Positions 51,759-61,392 of a stretch of DNA of 64,000 nucleotides are shown piece by piece. The stretch is taken from positions 1 to 64,000 of the forward strand of contig SVEK01000002.1 of assembly GCA_015057405.1 (NCBI GenBank). Reading direction: 5' to 3'. The notes beneath the pieces are model-generated. The model saw only the letters and a list, made by a program, of their open reading frames with translations, did no database searches and was not told where the DNA came from. Made by a program: the position numbers and the translations under genes. This DNA is from Lachnospiraceae bacterium (GTDB taxonomy: Bacteria; Bacillota; Clostridia; Lachnospirales; Lachnospiraceae). How positions within the stretch are numbered: the stretch's first letter is position 1; every line of letters begins with the position of its first letter.

Positions 51759-52868
51759 ATGAAAACGAAAAATTTTAAAGACATTAGTTTATCGCGGCTG
51801 GGAATGGGAAATATGCGATTGCCTGTTGAAAATGATAAAGACGGAGCTCCTATAGATTATGACAGGGCAGAATCTATTATAGATTATGCAATTGATAACG
51901 GAATCACCTATTTTGATACAGCATACGTTTATCATAGCGGTGAATCAGAAAAGTTTCTCGGCAAAGCGCTTATGAAGCATCCGCGGGACAGTTTTTTTGT
52001 TGCAACGAAGTTCCTGATATTTGCAAGCAAAGATTATAAGGCTGTTTTTGAAGAACAATTGGAGAGATTACAGACAGACCATATTGATTTTTATCTTATA
52101 CATGGAATTAATGATTCTATATATCAGGAGTATATTGATTTGGGATGTATAGAATATTTTGAAGAACAAAAACGTGCAGGTCGAATCAAGTATCTTGGTT
52201 TCTCTTCTCATGCGTCACCGGATAAGTTAAAGATTTTTGCCGAGTACAGGGACTGGGATTTTGCGCAGATTCAGTTAAACTACTATGACTGGGTATATGG
52301 TTCTGCAAAAAAAGAATATGAGATATTAAAAGAACTTAACATTCCGATTATGGTTATGGAGCCTGTTCGTGGCGGAAGACTTGCAACATTATCTGAAGGA
52401 GCACAAAAGATATTAAAAGATGCTCATCCTGATTGGAGTGTAGCTTCGTGGGCTCTCAGATGGGTTAAGAACCTGTCTCAGGTTCAGGTAGTCCTTAGCG
52501 GTATGTCCAATATGGAACAGATTGTAGATAATGTTAGTACATTTTCTGATGACGTAGAATTTACAAAAGCTGATGAAGAAGTTCTTATGAAGGCTCTTGA
52601 AGTTTTTAAATCAGAGATTACAGTTCCGTGTACAAGCTGCAGATACTGTTGTGATGATTGTCCTTCAAAGATTGAAATACCTAAATTCCTTAATTTTTAT
52701 AATCGATACAAGAGCGATGGTAATTGGGTTCTTGGTCAGATTAATGATATTGAATCAGAAGGAAGACCGGCAGATTGTATAGCTTGTGGTGCATGTGCTA
52801 CGCAATGTCCGCAGGGAATCAATATCCCGGAAGTTATGCAGGAACTTAACAGACTTACTGCAAAATAA
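51759..52868 (+). CDS. Aldo/keto reductase with C-terminal 4Fe-4S ferredoxin domain
   Basis: 371 residues. The aldo/keto reductase barrel shows MGNMRLP, the catalytic Tyr in DTAYVYHSG and His in YLIHG. A C-terminal ferredoxin-like domain has two cysteine clusters, CTSCRYCCDDC and CIACGACATQC, for one or two 4Fe-4S clusters. This type is common in anaerobes, and its electron donor and substrate are unknown. ATG 51759 follows AGGAGAG by 8 bases. It is tightly coupled to the DUF1836 gene. Confidence 0.9.
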   Translation: MKTKNFKDISLSRLGMGNMRLPVENDKDGAPIDYDRAESIIDYAIDNGITYFDTAYVYHSGESEKFLGKALMKHPRDSFFVATKFLIFASKDYKAVFEEQLERLQTDHIDFYLIHGINDSIYQEYIDLGCIEYFEEQKRAGRIKYLGFSSHASPDKLKIFAEYRDWDFAQIQLNYYDWVYGSAKKEYEILKELNIPIMVMEPVRGGRLATLSEGAQKILKDAHPDWSVASWALRWVKNLSQVQVVLSGMSNMEQIVDNVSTFSDDVEFTKADEEVLMKALEVFKSEITVPCTSCRYCCDDCPSKIEIPKFLNFYNRYKSDGNWVLGQINDIESEGRPADCIACGACATQCPQGINIPEVMQELNRLTAK

Positions 52869-52908
52869 TATTCTTCAGCAACTGATTTGAAAGGTGCTTT
52901 ATATATTT

Positions 52909-53775
52909 ATGGATAATGAACAACAAAATGTATATGAAGACAGATGTAAAGATATAGAAAAAAGTATTCGTAAAAAGTTTCGTAAGGATATTTGGTGTAA
53001 ATTTACAAAAGCAATCAATACTTATGAACTTATTAAACCCGGAGATAAAATAGCAGTTTGTATATCCGGCGGCAAAGATTCAATGCTTATGGCCAAATTG
53101 TTTCAGGAATTAAAGTTGCACAATAAGTTTGAATTTGAATTAACTTTTTTGGTTATGGATCCCGGTTATAACAAACGTAACATAGAACAGATTATGCATA
53201 ATGCAAATATTATGAACATTCCGGTGTCTGTATTTCAAAGTGACATATTTGATTCGGTTTATACGATTGAAAAATCACCATGTTATCTTTGTGCCAGAAT
53301 GAGAAGAGGACATTTGTACAGTAATGCAAAAACGCTTGGGTGTAATAAGATTGCACTAGGACATCATTATGATGATGTTATTGAAACAATTCTTATGGGT
53401 ATGTTGTATGGCGGTCAGGTTCAGACTATGATGCCAAAACTTCACAGCACTAATTTCGAGGGAATGGAACTTATAAGACCGTTATACCTCATTAGAGAAG
53501 ACAGTATTAAGGCATGGAGAGATTATAATAAACTAACATTTTTACAGTGTGCCTGCAGATTTACTGAAAATATTGAAACTTTTGATGATGGGAGCAACTC
53601 TTCAAAAAGGCAGGAAATTAAACAACTTATTGCAGATATGCACAAAATCAATCCTTTTGTTGAGGCTAACATATTTAAAAGCGTTGAAAATGTTAATTTA
53701 AGTACTGTAATTGCGTACAAAAACAAAGGTAAAAAACATCATTTCCTTGATAACTATGATTTAGAAGAAAACTAA
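52909..53775 (+). CDS. TtcA-like tRNA thiolation enzyme
   Basis: PP-loop ATPase of the TtcA/TtuA family, about 288 residues, probably adding sulfur to a tRNA base (2-thiocytidine 32 for TtcA). The PP-loop SGGKDS is at 53-58, the Fe-S/active cysteines are CYLCARMRRGHLY and a later CACRF, and GHHYDDVIET is conserved. An alternative start, GTG 52894, lies in the weak Shine-Dalgarno region. Whether the target is C32 or another base cannot be told. Confidence 0.82.
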   Translation: MDNEQQNVYEDRCKDIEKSIRKKFRKDIWCKFTKAINTYELIKPGDKIAVCISGGKDSMLMAKLFQELKLHNKFEFELTFLVMDPGYNKRNIEQIMHNANIMNIPVSVFQSDIFDSVYTIEKSPCYLCARMRRGHLYSNAKTLGCNKIALGHHYDDVIETILMGMLYGGQVQTMMPKLHSTNFEGMELIRPLYLIREDSIKAWRDYNKLTFLQCACRFTENIETFDDGSNSSKRQEIKQLIADMHKINPFVEANIFKSVENVNLSTVIAYKNKGKKHHFLDNYDLEEN

Positions 53776-53851
53776 TTTAACATATTTTTCTCGAGAAATT
53801 ATTCTCGCAGATTAATTATAATATAATTAAAATATAGGAGAGAACATAACA

Positions 53852-55543
53852 ATGGCATTTATTAAATTATTTACAAAAGAACCGATAGGAGAAGAATATC
53901 CTTCAGCACTGGCTTACAGTTTGCATATTGCAGTAAGTATGGATGGAATTGATTATAAAGTGCTTAATCAGGATTTTGGTATGTTGTTTACAAAAGCAAC
54001 CGTTAATTCCGACAATGTTATTGAAGAAAAAGGAGTTACTTCACCGTATATGTTTAAATGTAATGATAATTCATACGGTTTTACTGCAATTAGAATCAAC
54101 CCTGATTCTTCAATCGACGAATCAGCCGACGGTTTATTACAATATTGGAATTCAAAAGACCTTGTGAAGTTTTACGATAAAGGAATGAAAACACCGCAAA
54201 GTATTGCAGATGAAACCGGCGTTGATATTGATTCTTTACTAAACAATGATACTACTACAGAGTTTGTTTATGAAATACCTGATTCTGATGTAGAAGATAT
54301 GTTAAAAATATGGATTCCTATTCATAATACCGGAATTGAATACCCTGATTCTGTTAATATTACTTCCGTTGATGAGCTTAACGATGTAAAAGTAAAAGCA
54401 CTTTATTCAGATGGTTCGGTTCATTACAAGTCTGTAACATGGGATTTGACAGAACTTAATAAAGCATTGTCAGTTGGTGCGGGTTCTGATAACAGTTTGG
54501 GTGATTCAAATACTATTACTGTTAAAGGAAAAGTTAATCGTCCTGTATACAAGTTCCCTTTAGCCGAAGGTTATGCCGATCCGGTTTGCTTTAATTATAA
54601 TAACAAATGGTATTTTATTGCTACTAATGATAATACGGATGATGTTGGATTATTTGTACGCGAAGCAGACAACATAGAAGATTTATTTGCGCCGGATGTT
54701 AAAGAATATTTGATACTTGACCGAGATGAAGAAAGACAATTGATTCAGACTTTCTGGGCTCCGGAATTCCATATTATTGGTGGAGATCTTTACATATTAT
54801 TTGCTGTCGGACCAAAGGACTGGGGTCCACAGTGTCATATGATGAAGTTAAAGAAGGGTGGAAGCATTATTGATGCGAATTCCTGGGAGGATCCAATAAA
54901 GGTATGCAAAAAAGACGGAAGTTATTTATGTACTAATGGTATTACACTTGATATGACTTATGTAAAAGCAGCAGGCAGGTCTTATCTGATTTGGTCAGAA
55001 CGTTATAAAATTGGTTCACCGTTAGATTCCGGTTCAATGATATATATTGCCGAAATTAAAGAAAATCAGCCTACCAGATTAATAAGTGATCCGGTATTGC
55101 TTACAAGGCCGTTATACGGTTGGGAAAATCAATACGGAACAATTAATAATGAAGGTCCTTATGCTTTATATACCAAAGACAAATTATACGTTGCATATTC
55201 CGGTGGTTCAGCCGGAGGATATTCATACGTTGTTGGATTTTTGTCAATTCCATATGATGGTAATCTCCTTGATGTTAATGAGTGGAATAAAGATATGATT
55301 CCGTCTCTTACACCACATTCAGTAGAGGGAGAATATGGACCGGGACATAACAGTTTTTATGTTGATTCCAATAATGACGTTTGGGTTGCGTATCATGCAA
55401 AAGAGAAAAAAGGCTGGGCAGCAAGATGTAGTGCAATAAGAAGAGTTCATTTTGATAAGTTTGGCACTCCGGTTCTTAATATGAGCGCAGGCAGAGACCT
55501 TTTGCCTGAATTTGAAAATGTATCGGTAAATGTTTCTATGTAG
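53852..55543 (+). CDS. Glycoside hydrolase family 43-like protein, intracellular
   Basis: 563 residues, no signal peptide. The C-terminal five-bladed propeller has GYADP with D243 as likely base, FWAPEFH, and NNEGP with E434 as likely acid, which is the GH43 pattern (arabinosidase/xylosidase class). The first 100 residues, FTKEPIGEEYPSALAYS onwards, form another propeller-like module, followed by an Ig-like bacterial domain (about 165-225). The lack of export suggests that it acts on oligosaccharides already taken up. AGGAG precedes the ATG. It has no carbohydrate transporter beside it. Confidence 0.75.
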   Translation: MAFIKLFTKEPIGEEYPSALAYSLHIAVSMDGIDYKVLNQDFGMLFTKATVNSDNVIEEKGVTSPYMFKCNDNSYGFTAIRINPDSSIDESADGLLQYWNSKDLVKFYDKGMKTPQSIADETGVDIDSLLNNDTTTEFVYEIPDSDVEDMLKIWIPIHNTGIEYPDSVNITSVDELNDVKVKALYSDGSVHYKSVTWDLTELNKALSVGAGSDNSLGDSNTITVKGKVNRPVYKFPLAEGYADPVCFNYNNKWYFIATNDNTDDVGLFVREADNIEDLFAPDVKEYLILDRDEERQLIQTFWAPEFHIIGGDLYILFAVGPKDWGPQCHMMKLKKGGSIIDANSWEDPIKVCKKDGSYLCTNGITLDMTYVKAAGRSYLIWSERYKIGSPLDSGSMIYIAEIKENQPTRLISDPVLLTRPLYGWENQYGTINNEGPYALYTKDKLYVAYSGGSAGGYSYVVGFLSIPYDGNLLDVNEWNKDMIPSLTPHSVEGEYGPGHNSFYVDSNNDVWVAYHAKEKKGWAARCSAIRRVHFDKFGTPVLNMSAGRDLLPEFENVSVNVSM

Positions 55544-55607
55544 AGTGTATAATAATATTCAATTGTATTAAACTCACATTATTAAGAGATTAGGAGTTTG
55601 TGTTTAT

Positions 55608-56300
55608 ATGAATATAACGGAATCTATCAGAAACCAATTATTTGATTTTCAGGATAAGGAATATAAATCTTTTCATGAAAAACTTATTCCTACAGTTAAT
55701 CCTGATGATATAATCGGAATAAGAACGCCTTGTTTAAGAAAATATGCCGTAAAAGTTGCAAAACTTTCTAATGTAAGTACCTTTTTAAGTGATTTGCCAC
55801 ATAAATATTATGAAGAAAACAATCTTCATGGATTTATAATTGAACAAATTAAAGATTATGATGAGTGTATTAAAGCTATAGACGAATTTCTTCCGTATGT
55901 TAATAATTGGGCAACTTGTGATTCCATGCGTCCTGTGATTTTCAAAAAGAATAAGGACATACTTATAAAAAAAATACCTGAGTGGATACAATCTGACAAA
56001 ACATACACAATACGATTCGGGATTGAAATGTTAATGACTTATTTTTTGGATGATGAATTTCAGCCTAATTATAATGATATGGTATCAGCTGTTAAATCCG
56101 AAGAGTACTACGTTAATATGATGATTGCATGGTATTTTGCCACTGCACTGGCAAAACAATATGATAGTACTATACGTATTTTAACTGATAATGTATTAGA
56201 TAATTGGACGCATAATAAAACTATCAGAAAAGCAATAGAAAGCAGAAGGATTGATGATGACAAAAAAGTTTATCTTCGAACTCTGATTTCAACACATTGA
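55608..56300 (+). CDS. AlkD-like DNA alkylation repair protein
   Basis: 230-residue alpha-helical protein of the DNA alkylation repair (HEAT-like) family, which removes bulky or charged alkyl bases. The regions GIRTPCLRKYAVKVAK, HGFIIEQIKDYD and VNNWATCDSMRP (the conserved W and D of the site) are present. Actual glycosylase activity of such proteins varies. TAGGAG precedes the ATG. Its stop codon lies within the -35 box of the tRNA promoter. Confidence 0.85.
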   Translation: MNITESIRNQLFDFQDKEYKSFHEKLIPTVNPDDIIGIRTPCLRKYAVKVAKLSNVSTFLSDLPHKYYEENNLHGFIIEQIKDYDECIKAIDEFLPYVNNWATCDSMRPVIFKKNKDILIKKIPEWIQSDKTYTIRFGIEMLMTYFLDDEFQPNYNDMVSAVKSEEYYVNMMIAWYFATALAKQYDSTIRILTDNVLDNWTHNKTIRKAIESRRIDDDKKVYLRTLISTH

Positions 56301-56326
56301 CAATTTAATTTAAACTGTTATATAAT
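56297..56326 (+). promoter_or_regulatory. Sigma-A-type promoter of tRNA-Arg
   Basis: TTGACA (56297-56302), 18 bases, TATAAT (56321-56326), 16 bases before the mature tRNA. The -35 overlaps the preceding stop codon TGA (56298-56300). Confidence 0.8.
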
Positions 56327-56341
56327 TGATTTCGGTTTACT

Positions 56342-56414
56342 GCACCTGTAGCTCAGTGGATAGAGCAGTGGTTTCCGGAACCATGTGCCGGGGGTTCGAG
56401 TCCCTCCAGGTGCG
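56342..56414 (+). tRNA. tRNA-Arg (anticodon CCG)
   Basis: 73 bases. Acceptor stem GCACCTG pairs with CAGGTGC, D arm GCTC/GAGC, anticodon stem GTGGT/ACCAT with loop TTCCGGA giving CCG, T arm with TTCGAGT loop, and discriminator G. No CCA is encoded. It reads CGG codons. Confidence 0.95.
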
Positions 56415-56439
56415 TGATTATATACATTGGAGAATAATT

Positions 56440-57174
56440 ATGAGAATACGTTATAAAGATAGACAGAGTTTAATAAGAATATTCAGAATTCTTATTCCGA
56501 TTGCATTTGTAGTTTTGTGCATTACACCGTCATGGACTCTTCCAAAAGCTAATGAACTTAGTTCTAACGAACCTGATCAGGTATTGGATGTTGATAATGA
56601 AAAGGTTCAGACATTGGTTAACCCAATTAATACATTTGATTATGCCGGTACAGATTATTTGAAAAAAGATGCTGTGGAAGAAATCAGTCAGTTAATCAAG
56701 GATTATTATACCGCATCCTTATCTCTTGATATGGATAGTATGGAATGGCTTGTAAGTGATGTAGATAAATTTGAATATAATAAAATGAGAGCCAGTCTTG
56801 AGTACATGGAAAGTATTAATAATATTATTTGCTACACTGTTGAAGGAATTTACGAAGGAACATACAGAGTTTATGTGTATTATGATATGAAAATTCGTGG
56901 AATTGATACACCGGCACCTGCATTAACAGCGTTTTATGTAACAATGTCTTCTGACGGAGAATATATTATATATCTTAGCGAACTTGACACAGAAACCCAG
57001 GATTTTATTGTATCTGCTGATTTAAGCGAAGATGTTGCAATACTTAAGGCATTAGTTGATGAGAGATTTACCAGTGTAGTTGATAGTGATCCAATGTTAA
57101 AAGAATTTTGTACTTTGATTTCCGGAGGTAACGGCACTGATACCGCAACCGGCGAAGCAGTTAAGGTTGACTAG
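56440..57174 (+). CDS. Membrane-anchored exported protein, function unknown
   Basis: 244 residues. An N-terminal hydrophobic segment (about 13-33) follows basic residues and is likely a signal peptide or anchor. The remaining mixed alpha/beta domain (TASLSLDMDSMEWLVSDVDK onwards, then YRVYVYYDMKIRG) looks like a small NTF2-like fold, but this is only an impression. The ATG is at 56440 behind GGAG; a longer frame would run across the tRNA. It sits 25 bases after the tRNA and may share its transcript. Confidence 0.7.
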   Translation: MRIRYKDRQSLIRIFRILIPIAFVVLCITPSWTLPKANELSSNEPDQVLDVDNEKVQTLVNPINTFDYAGTDYLKKDAVEEISQLIKDYYTASLSLDMDSMEWLVSDVDKFEYNKMRASLEYMESINNIICYTVEGIYEGTYRVYVYYDMKIRGIDTPAPALTAFYVTMSSDGEYIIYLSELDTETQDFIVSADLSEDVAILKALVDERFTSVVDSDPMLKEFCTLISGGNGTDTATGEAVKVD

Positions 57175-57208
57175 AATTCTTAAATTAGATTAATATGGTT
57201 ATTATAAG

Positions 57209-57241
57209 ATGCGTCAGTTTTGTTTAATAAAACTGACGCAT
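57209..57241 (+). terminator. 13-bp hairpin without U-tract
   Basis: ATGCGTCAGTTTT (57209-57221) pairs perfectly with AAAACTGACGCAT (57229-57241) around a 7-base loop. Only TT follows, so it is an imperfect terminator or a processing/attenuator element between the unknown gene and rluF. Confidence 0.5.
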
Positions 57242-57271
57242 TGAACAATATAGAAAGGATGGGCATACTCC

Positions 57272-57964
57272 ATGGAAGATGGTATTAGAATCAACAAATA
57301 TCTTAGTGAAGCAGGTTATTGTTCAAGACGTGAAGCAGACAGACTAATAGCTGCCCAAAGAGTAACAATTAATGAAAAAAAAGCAGTTGCCGGTGACAAG
57401 GTTTTACCATCTGATGAAGTGTTTGTTGATAATAAACGAATCTATCATGACGAAACACCCGTAGTACTTATATATAACAAACCATTGGGGGTTGTATGTT
57501 CAACAAAAGAAAAGAATAATATTATCGACTATATCGGTTATCCTAAAAGAATATACCCGGCGGGAAGACTTGACCAGAATTCTGAAGGTCTGATTTTACT
57601 CACTAATCAGGGTGATATTATGAATTCAATATTAAAGGCATCAAATTATCATGAAAAAGAGTATATTGTACATGTGAACAAACCGATAACTGATGAATTT
57701 ATAAATGGAATGGAAAGAGGAGTTCCTATACTTAATACAGTAACCAGACCATGTAAAATCAAAAAATTAAGCAGCAAATCATTTTCAATAATTATTACAC
57801 AGGGGTTAAACAGACAAATTCGCAGAATGTGTGAATATTTTGAATACAGAGTGGTTTCGTTAAAAAGAATTCGCATTATGGATATAGAGCTTAACGGTTT
57901 AAAATCAGGACAGTATATAGAGATGTCACCTGAAGACATTGATAATCTGCGTGCTAAACTTTAA
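57272..57964 (+). CDS. rluF: 23S rRNA pseudouridine synthase, RluF-like
   Basis: 230-residue RsuA/RluB/E/F-class enzyme. An N-terminal S4 domain (about 4-50) is followed by the catalytic Asp101 in GRLDQNSEGLILLTN and a C-terminal QGLNRQIRRMCEYFEY. The NSEGLILLTN and HEKEYIV with ITDEFINGMERGVPIL stretches resemble RluF (U2604 of 23S rRNA in E. coli) more than RluB. The Shine-Dalgarno (AAAGGA) is modest. It stops shortly before ligA, whose AGGAGG follows its stop. Confidence 0.85.
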   Translation: MEDGIRINKYLSEAGYCSRREADRLIAAQRVTINEKKAVAGDKVLPSDEVFVDNKRIYHDETPVVLIYNKPLGVVCSTKEKNNIIDYIGYPKRIYPAGRLDQNSEGLILLTNQGDIMNSILKASNYHEKEYIVHVNKPITDEFINGMERGVPILNTVTRPCKIKKLSSKSFSIIITQGLNRQIRRMCEYFEYRVVSLKRIRIMDIELNGLKSGQYIEMSPEDIDNLRAKL

Positions 57965-57980
57965 CAGGAGGATGATTATT

Positions 57981-59954
57981 TTGGGAAATAATACTAATAA
58001 TGCAAATATATCACGAATGCATGAACTTGTTTCTAAATTAAATCATGCTGCCAAAATATATTATCAGGGGCAGGATGAGATAATGAGTAATTATGAATAT
58101 GATTCATTATATGATGAACTTGAATCATTAGAAAAAGAAACAGGTATTGTATTATCCACAAGTCCAACCGGAAAAGTTGGTTACGAAGTAATGAGTGAAC
58201 TTCCTAAGGAAGAACACGGATATCCTATTTTATCTTTAGATAAAACAAAAGATGTTGATGCATTACAATCATGGCTTGGTAATAATGAAGGTGTATTGTC
58301 GTGGAAACTTGACGGACTTACTGTTGTTACAACTTATGATAACGGAAAACTTGTTAAAGCCGTTACCCGTGGTAACGGAACAGTAGGGGAAGTAATTACT
58401 GCCAATGCAAAAACATTTGTTAACATTCCTCTTACAATTCCTCATAAAGGAAGAATTGTATTAAGAGGCGAGGCACTTATTAAATACAGTGATTTTGAAA
58501 AGATTAACGAAAATATTACTAATACCGAAGACAAATATAAGAATCCCCGCAATCTTTGCAGCGGTTCGGTAAGACAGTTAAACAGTAAGATTACCGCTGA
58601 AAGAAATGTTTTTTATTATGTTTACAGCTTAATAGATTCAACTATTGATTTTAAAACCAGAATAGACGAAATGAAATGGATTGAATCCCAGGGCTTTGAG
58701 GCGGTAGAGTATGATTTGGTAACGCATGATACTATAAAAGATACTGTTAATAAGTATTCTGAACTTATTAAACATAATGATTTTCCTTCTGATGGTCTTG
58801 TAGTAACATATAATGATATTGAATACGGAATTAAATTAGGTCGAACAGCTAAATTCCCAAGGCACTCTATTGCATTTAAATGGGCTGATGAAACTGCAAC
58901 AACAACATTACTTGAAATAGAATGGAGTGCATCAAGAACAGGTTTGATTAATCCTGTAGCTATATTCGAACCTGTAGAACTTGAAGGAACGACTGTTACA
59001 AGAGCCAGTGTCCATAATGTAAGTACTGTTGAAACATTAAAGCTTGGTATTGGTGACAGTATTAGTGTATATAAGGCAAATATGATTATCCCGCAAATTG
59101 CTGACAATCTTACAAAAAGCGGGAATGTTATTATACCTGATAAATGTCCGGTATGTGGGGAAAATACTATAATTAAAAATGATAACGATATTAAAACACT
59201 AATATGTCCTAACAACGATTGTCTTGCGAAACAGATTAAATCCTTCACCCATTTTGTAAGCAGAGAGGCAATGAATATTGACGGATTATCTGAGGCTACA
59301 ATTGAAAAACTGATTGCCGAACACATAATTAATGAACCATGCGATTTTTATCATCTTGACAGATTCGAAGAAACTATAATCAATATGGACGGATTTGGTC
59401 AAAAGTCGTATAATAACCTTATTTCATCAATAGAGAATTCAAAAAAAGTACAACTTCCAAACTTTATATATAGTCTTGGAATAACAGGATTTGGTTTGTC
59501 AAATGCTAAAGTAATTTGTAAGCATTACGATTATGACATTGAAAAAATTATGAATGCAGAATTTGATGAGCTGATTGTAATAGACGGAATTGGTGAAGTA
59601 TTAGCAAAAGAATGGATTAACTATATGAGTAATCCGTCAAAAAAGAAAAATATTGATGATTTATTGGACATTATTACTATAGAGAAACCGGTTATTACCA
59701 ATACGTCTATGGTACTTGAAGGAGTTACCGTTGTAATTACCGGAAATCTTGAATTATTTGATAATAGGAATGACTTGAAAAAACTTATTGAAGATTATGG
59801 TGGAAAAGTAACTGGTTCAGTAACCGGAAAAACAACATATTTGATCAACAATAATATTTCATCAACATCAGGAAAGAATAAAAAAGCAAAAGAACTTGGA
59901 ATAGAAATAATAACCGAAAGCGACTTTTTGAAAAAGTTTAATCTTAACAATTAA
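57981..59954 (+). CDS. ligA: NAD-dependent DNA ligase
   Basis: Seals nicks in replication and repair with NAD. The 657 residues hold an Ia domain, the adenylation motif KLDG with K109, an OB fold, the zinc finger (CPVCGENT and CPNNDC), helix-hairpin-helix repeats and a C-terminal BRCT domain (VVITGNLELFDNRNDL). The start is TTG 57981, 9 bases after AGGAGG; ATG 57972 abuts that site. It follows rluF by 17 bases. Confidence 0.95.
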   Translation: MGNNTNNANISRMHELVSKLNHAAKIYYQGQDEIMSNYEYDSLYDELESLEKETGIVLSTSPTGKVGYEVMSELPKEEHGYPILSLDKTKDVDALQSWLGNNEGVLSWKLDGLTVVTTYDNGKLVKAVTRGNGTVGEVITANAKTFVNIPLTIPHKGRIVLRGEALIKYSDFEKINENITNTEDKYKNPRNLCSGSVRQLNSKITAERNVFYYVYSLIDSTIDFKTRIDEMKWIESQGFEAVEYDLVTHDTIKDTVNKYSELIKHNDFPSDGLVVTYNDIEYGIKLGRTAKFPRHSIAFKWADETATTTLLEIEWSASRTGLINPVAIFEPVELEGTTVTRASVHNVSTVETLKLGIGDSISVYKANMIIPQIADNLTKSGNVIIPDKCPVCGENTIIKNDNDIKTLICPNNDCLAKQIKSFTHFVSREAMNIDGLSEATIEKLIAEHIINEPCDFYHLDRFEETIINMDGFGQKSYNNLISSIENSKKVQLPNFIYSLGITGFGLSNAKVICKHYDYDIEKIMNAEFDELIVIDGIGEVLAKEWINYMSNPSKKKNIDDLLDIITIEKPVITNTSMVLEGVTVVITGNLELFDNRNDLKKLIEDYGGKVTGSVTGKTTYLINNNISSTSGKNKKAKELGIEIITESDFLKKFNLNN

Positions 59955-59971
59955 AGAAATGAGGTGTAAAC

Positions 59972-60877
59972 ATGCCTATTAATGTACAAGGTGATTTACC
60001 TGCAAAACAGATACTTACCGAAGAAAATATATTTATGATGGATGAAACCAGGGCAATAACCCAGGATATCAGACCACTAAAGATAGTTATTCTTAATATA
60101 ATGCCATTAAAAGAAGAAACTGAGGTCCAATTATTAAGATGTCTTTCTAACACTCCGTTGCAGGTTGAAGTAACCTTCATATCTACTGCAAGCTATATTG
60201 GTACCAATACTTCTAAAAATCATCTGGACAGATTCTATTTGACATACGATGACATTAAAGACAGTCGTTTTGACGGACTCATTATCACAGGTGCTCCTGT
60301 AGAGTTACAAAACTGGGAAGATGTTTTATATTGGGACGAACTCACCCAAATTATGGAGTGGTCAAAAACAAATGTTACTTCAACACTTCATATATGCTGG
60401 GGTGCTCAGGCTGGTATTTATTATCATTACGGAATTGATAAGTATAATTTACCGGAAAAGATTTCCGGAATTTATACCCACAAAGTGCATAATCGTAAAA
60501 TTCCCCTTGTAAGAGGTTTTGATGATGTATTCTTAGCTCCACATTCAAGATATACTTCAATTAACAAAGAGTCTGTTATGAATAATCCTGAGTTAACAAT
60601 ACTTGCCGATTCAGACGAAGCCGGTTTATTGTTAGTAATGTCTGAAATGGGTAAACAGATATTTGTATTCGGTCATCTTGAATATGACAGATTGACATTG
60701 GATTCTGAATATAGGCGCGACCTTGCGAAGGGAATTAATCCTAAAATTCCTTTTAATTATTATAAGGATGACAACCCTGATAATAAACCGTTGTTAACAT
60801 GGCGAGCCCATTCAAACGCCTTATACACTAACTGGCTTAATTATTACGTATATCAACAAACTCCATTTATTTTATAG
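59972..60877 (+). CDS. metA: Homoserine O-acyltransferase MetA (predicted acetyl-CoA-specific)
   Basis: First committed step of methionine synthesis. It has 301 residues. The nucleophile is C142 in CWGAQAG, and the later HKVHN and [11 protein letters not shown] segments are typical. Residue 111 is Glu (APVELQNW); in studied MetA enzymes Glu at this place goes with acetyl-CoA and Gly with succinyl-CoA, so acetylation is predicted. GAGGTG precedes ATG 59972. No S-box riboswitch or other met gene is adjacent. Confidence 0.92.
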   Translation: MPINVQGDLPAKQILTEENIFMMDETRAITQDIRPLKIVILNIMPLKEETEVQLLRCLSNTPLQVEVTFISTASYIGTNTSKNHLDRFYLTYDDIKDSRFDGLIITGAPVELQNWEDVLYWDELTQIMEWSKTNVTSTLHICWGAQAGIYYHYGIDKYNLPEKISGIYTHKVHNRKIPLVRGFDDVFLAPHSRYTSINKESVMNNPELTILADSDEAGLLLVMSEMGKQIFVFGHLEYDRLTLDSEYRRDLAKGINPKIPFNYYKDDNPDNKPLLTWRAHSNALYTNWLNYYVYQQTPFIL

Positions 60878-60932
60878 GGAAATTTCCAATAGAATCAAGC
60901 GTGAAATATTTACATTAATTTACTGTTACATC

Positions 60933-60961
60933 TTGACATGGTACATTTTACCAATTATAAT
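60933..60961 (+). promoter_or_regulatory. Sigma-A-type promoter of hup
   Basis: TTGACA (60933-60938), 17 bases, TATAAT (60956-60961), consensus at both boxes and optimal spacing. Leader about 55 bases and AT-rich. Confidence 0.85.
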
Positions 60962-61024
60962 GTTATATGTATTAAATAAAAAATTTATAAGTTTTTTAAA
61001 TTTTATAATGGGGAGGATGTATTA

Positions 61025-61297
61025 ATGAACAAAGGAGAGCTGATTGATGTAATATCAGATTCAACCAGTCTCAGCAAAAAAGCAACTAATAAGATGTTAG
61101 ATGCAATGTTAGAATCTATCGTTACAGAGCTTGAGAATGGTAATATAGTTAATATTGTTGGGTTTGGTAAATTTGAGGCAGTTAACAGAGCACCTAAAGT
61201 GGGACGCAATCCTAAAACCGGTGTTGTTGTTCCTATAGAAGAAACCATTATTCCAAAGTTTAGGTTCAGTAAGTTATTTAAAAAATCAATTCAATAG
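61025..61297 (+). CDS. hup: HU-family DNA-binding protein
   Basis: 90-residue nucleoid protein that bends DNA. The N-terminal MNKGELIDVISDST, GFGKFEAVNRAPKVGRNPKTG arm tip and C-terminal strand are typical of HU. GGGGAGG stands upstream. A consensus promoter and a strong terminator make it a single-gene unit. Confidence 0.95.
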   Translation: MNKGELIDVISDSTSLSKKATNKMLDAMLESIVTELENGNIVNIVGFGKFEAVNRAPKVGRNPKTGVVVPIEETIIPKFRFSKLFKKSIQ

Positions 61298-61298
61298 T

Positions 61299-61350
61299 AA
61301 TAAGCTGTCAGTTATAGAATGATATCTACAATTGACAGCTTATTTTTATT
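61299..61350 (+). terminator. Rho-independent terminator after hup
   Basis: AATAAGCTGTCA (61299-61310) pairs with TGACAGCTTATT (61333-61344), 12 bp, followed by TTTATT. Confidence 0.85.
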
Positions 61351-61392
61351 GCTTTCTTATAAAGTAATAACGCTCCGCATAAAAATATATGA

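Noticed and set aside
53792-53807. Hairpin CGAGAA-ATTA-TTCTCG after the ttcA-like gene
   Set aside because: Only 6 bp and not followed by T's; too small to call a terminator.
56326-56439. Longer version of the unknown gene after the tRNA
   Set aside because: The extra codons are the tRNA-Arg gene itself; ATG 56440 has a ribosome site.
58622-59326. Long minus-strand open frame within ligA
   Set aside because: Antisense shadow of a well-supported gene; composition is that of a reversed codon pattern and no start signal is seen.
60881-60892. GGGAAATTTCC palindrome after metA
   Set aside because: Short palindrome without a loop or T run; no supported role.
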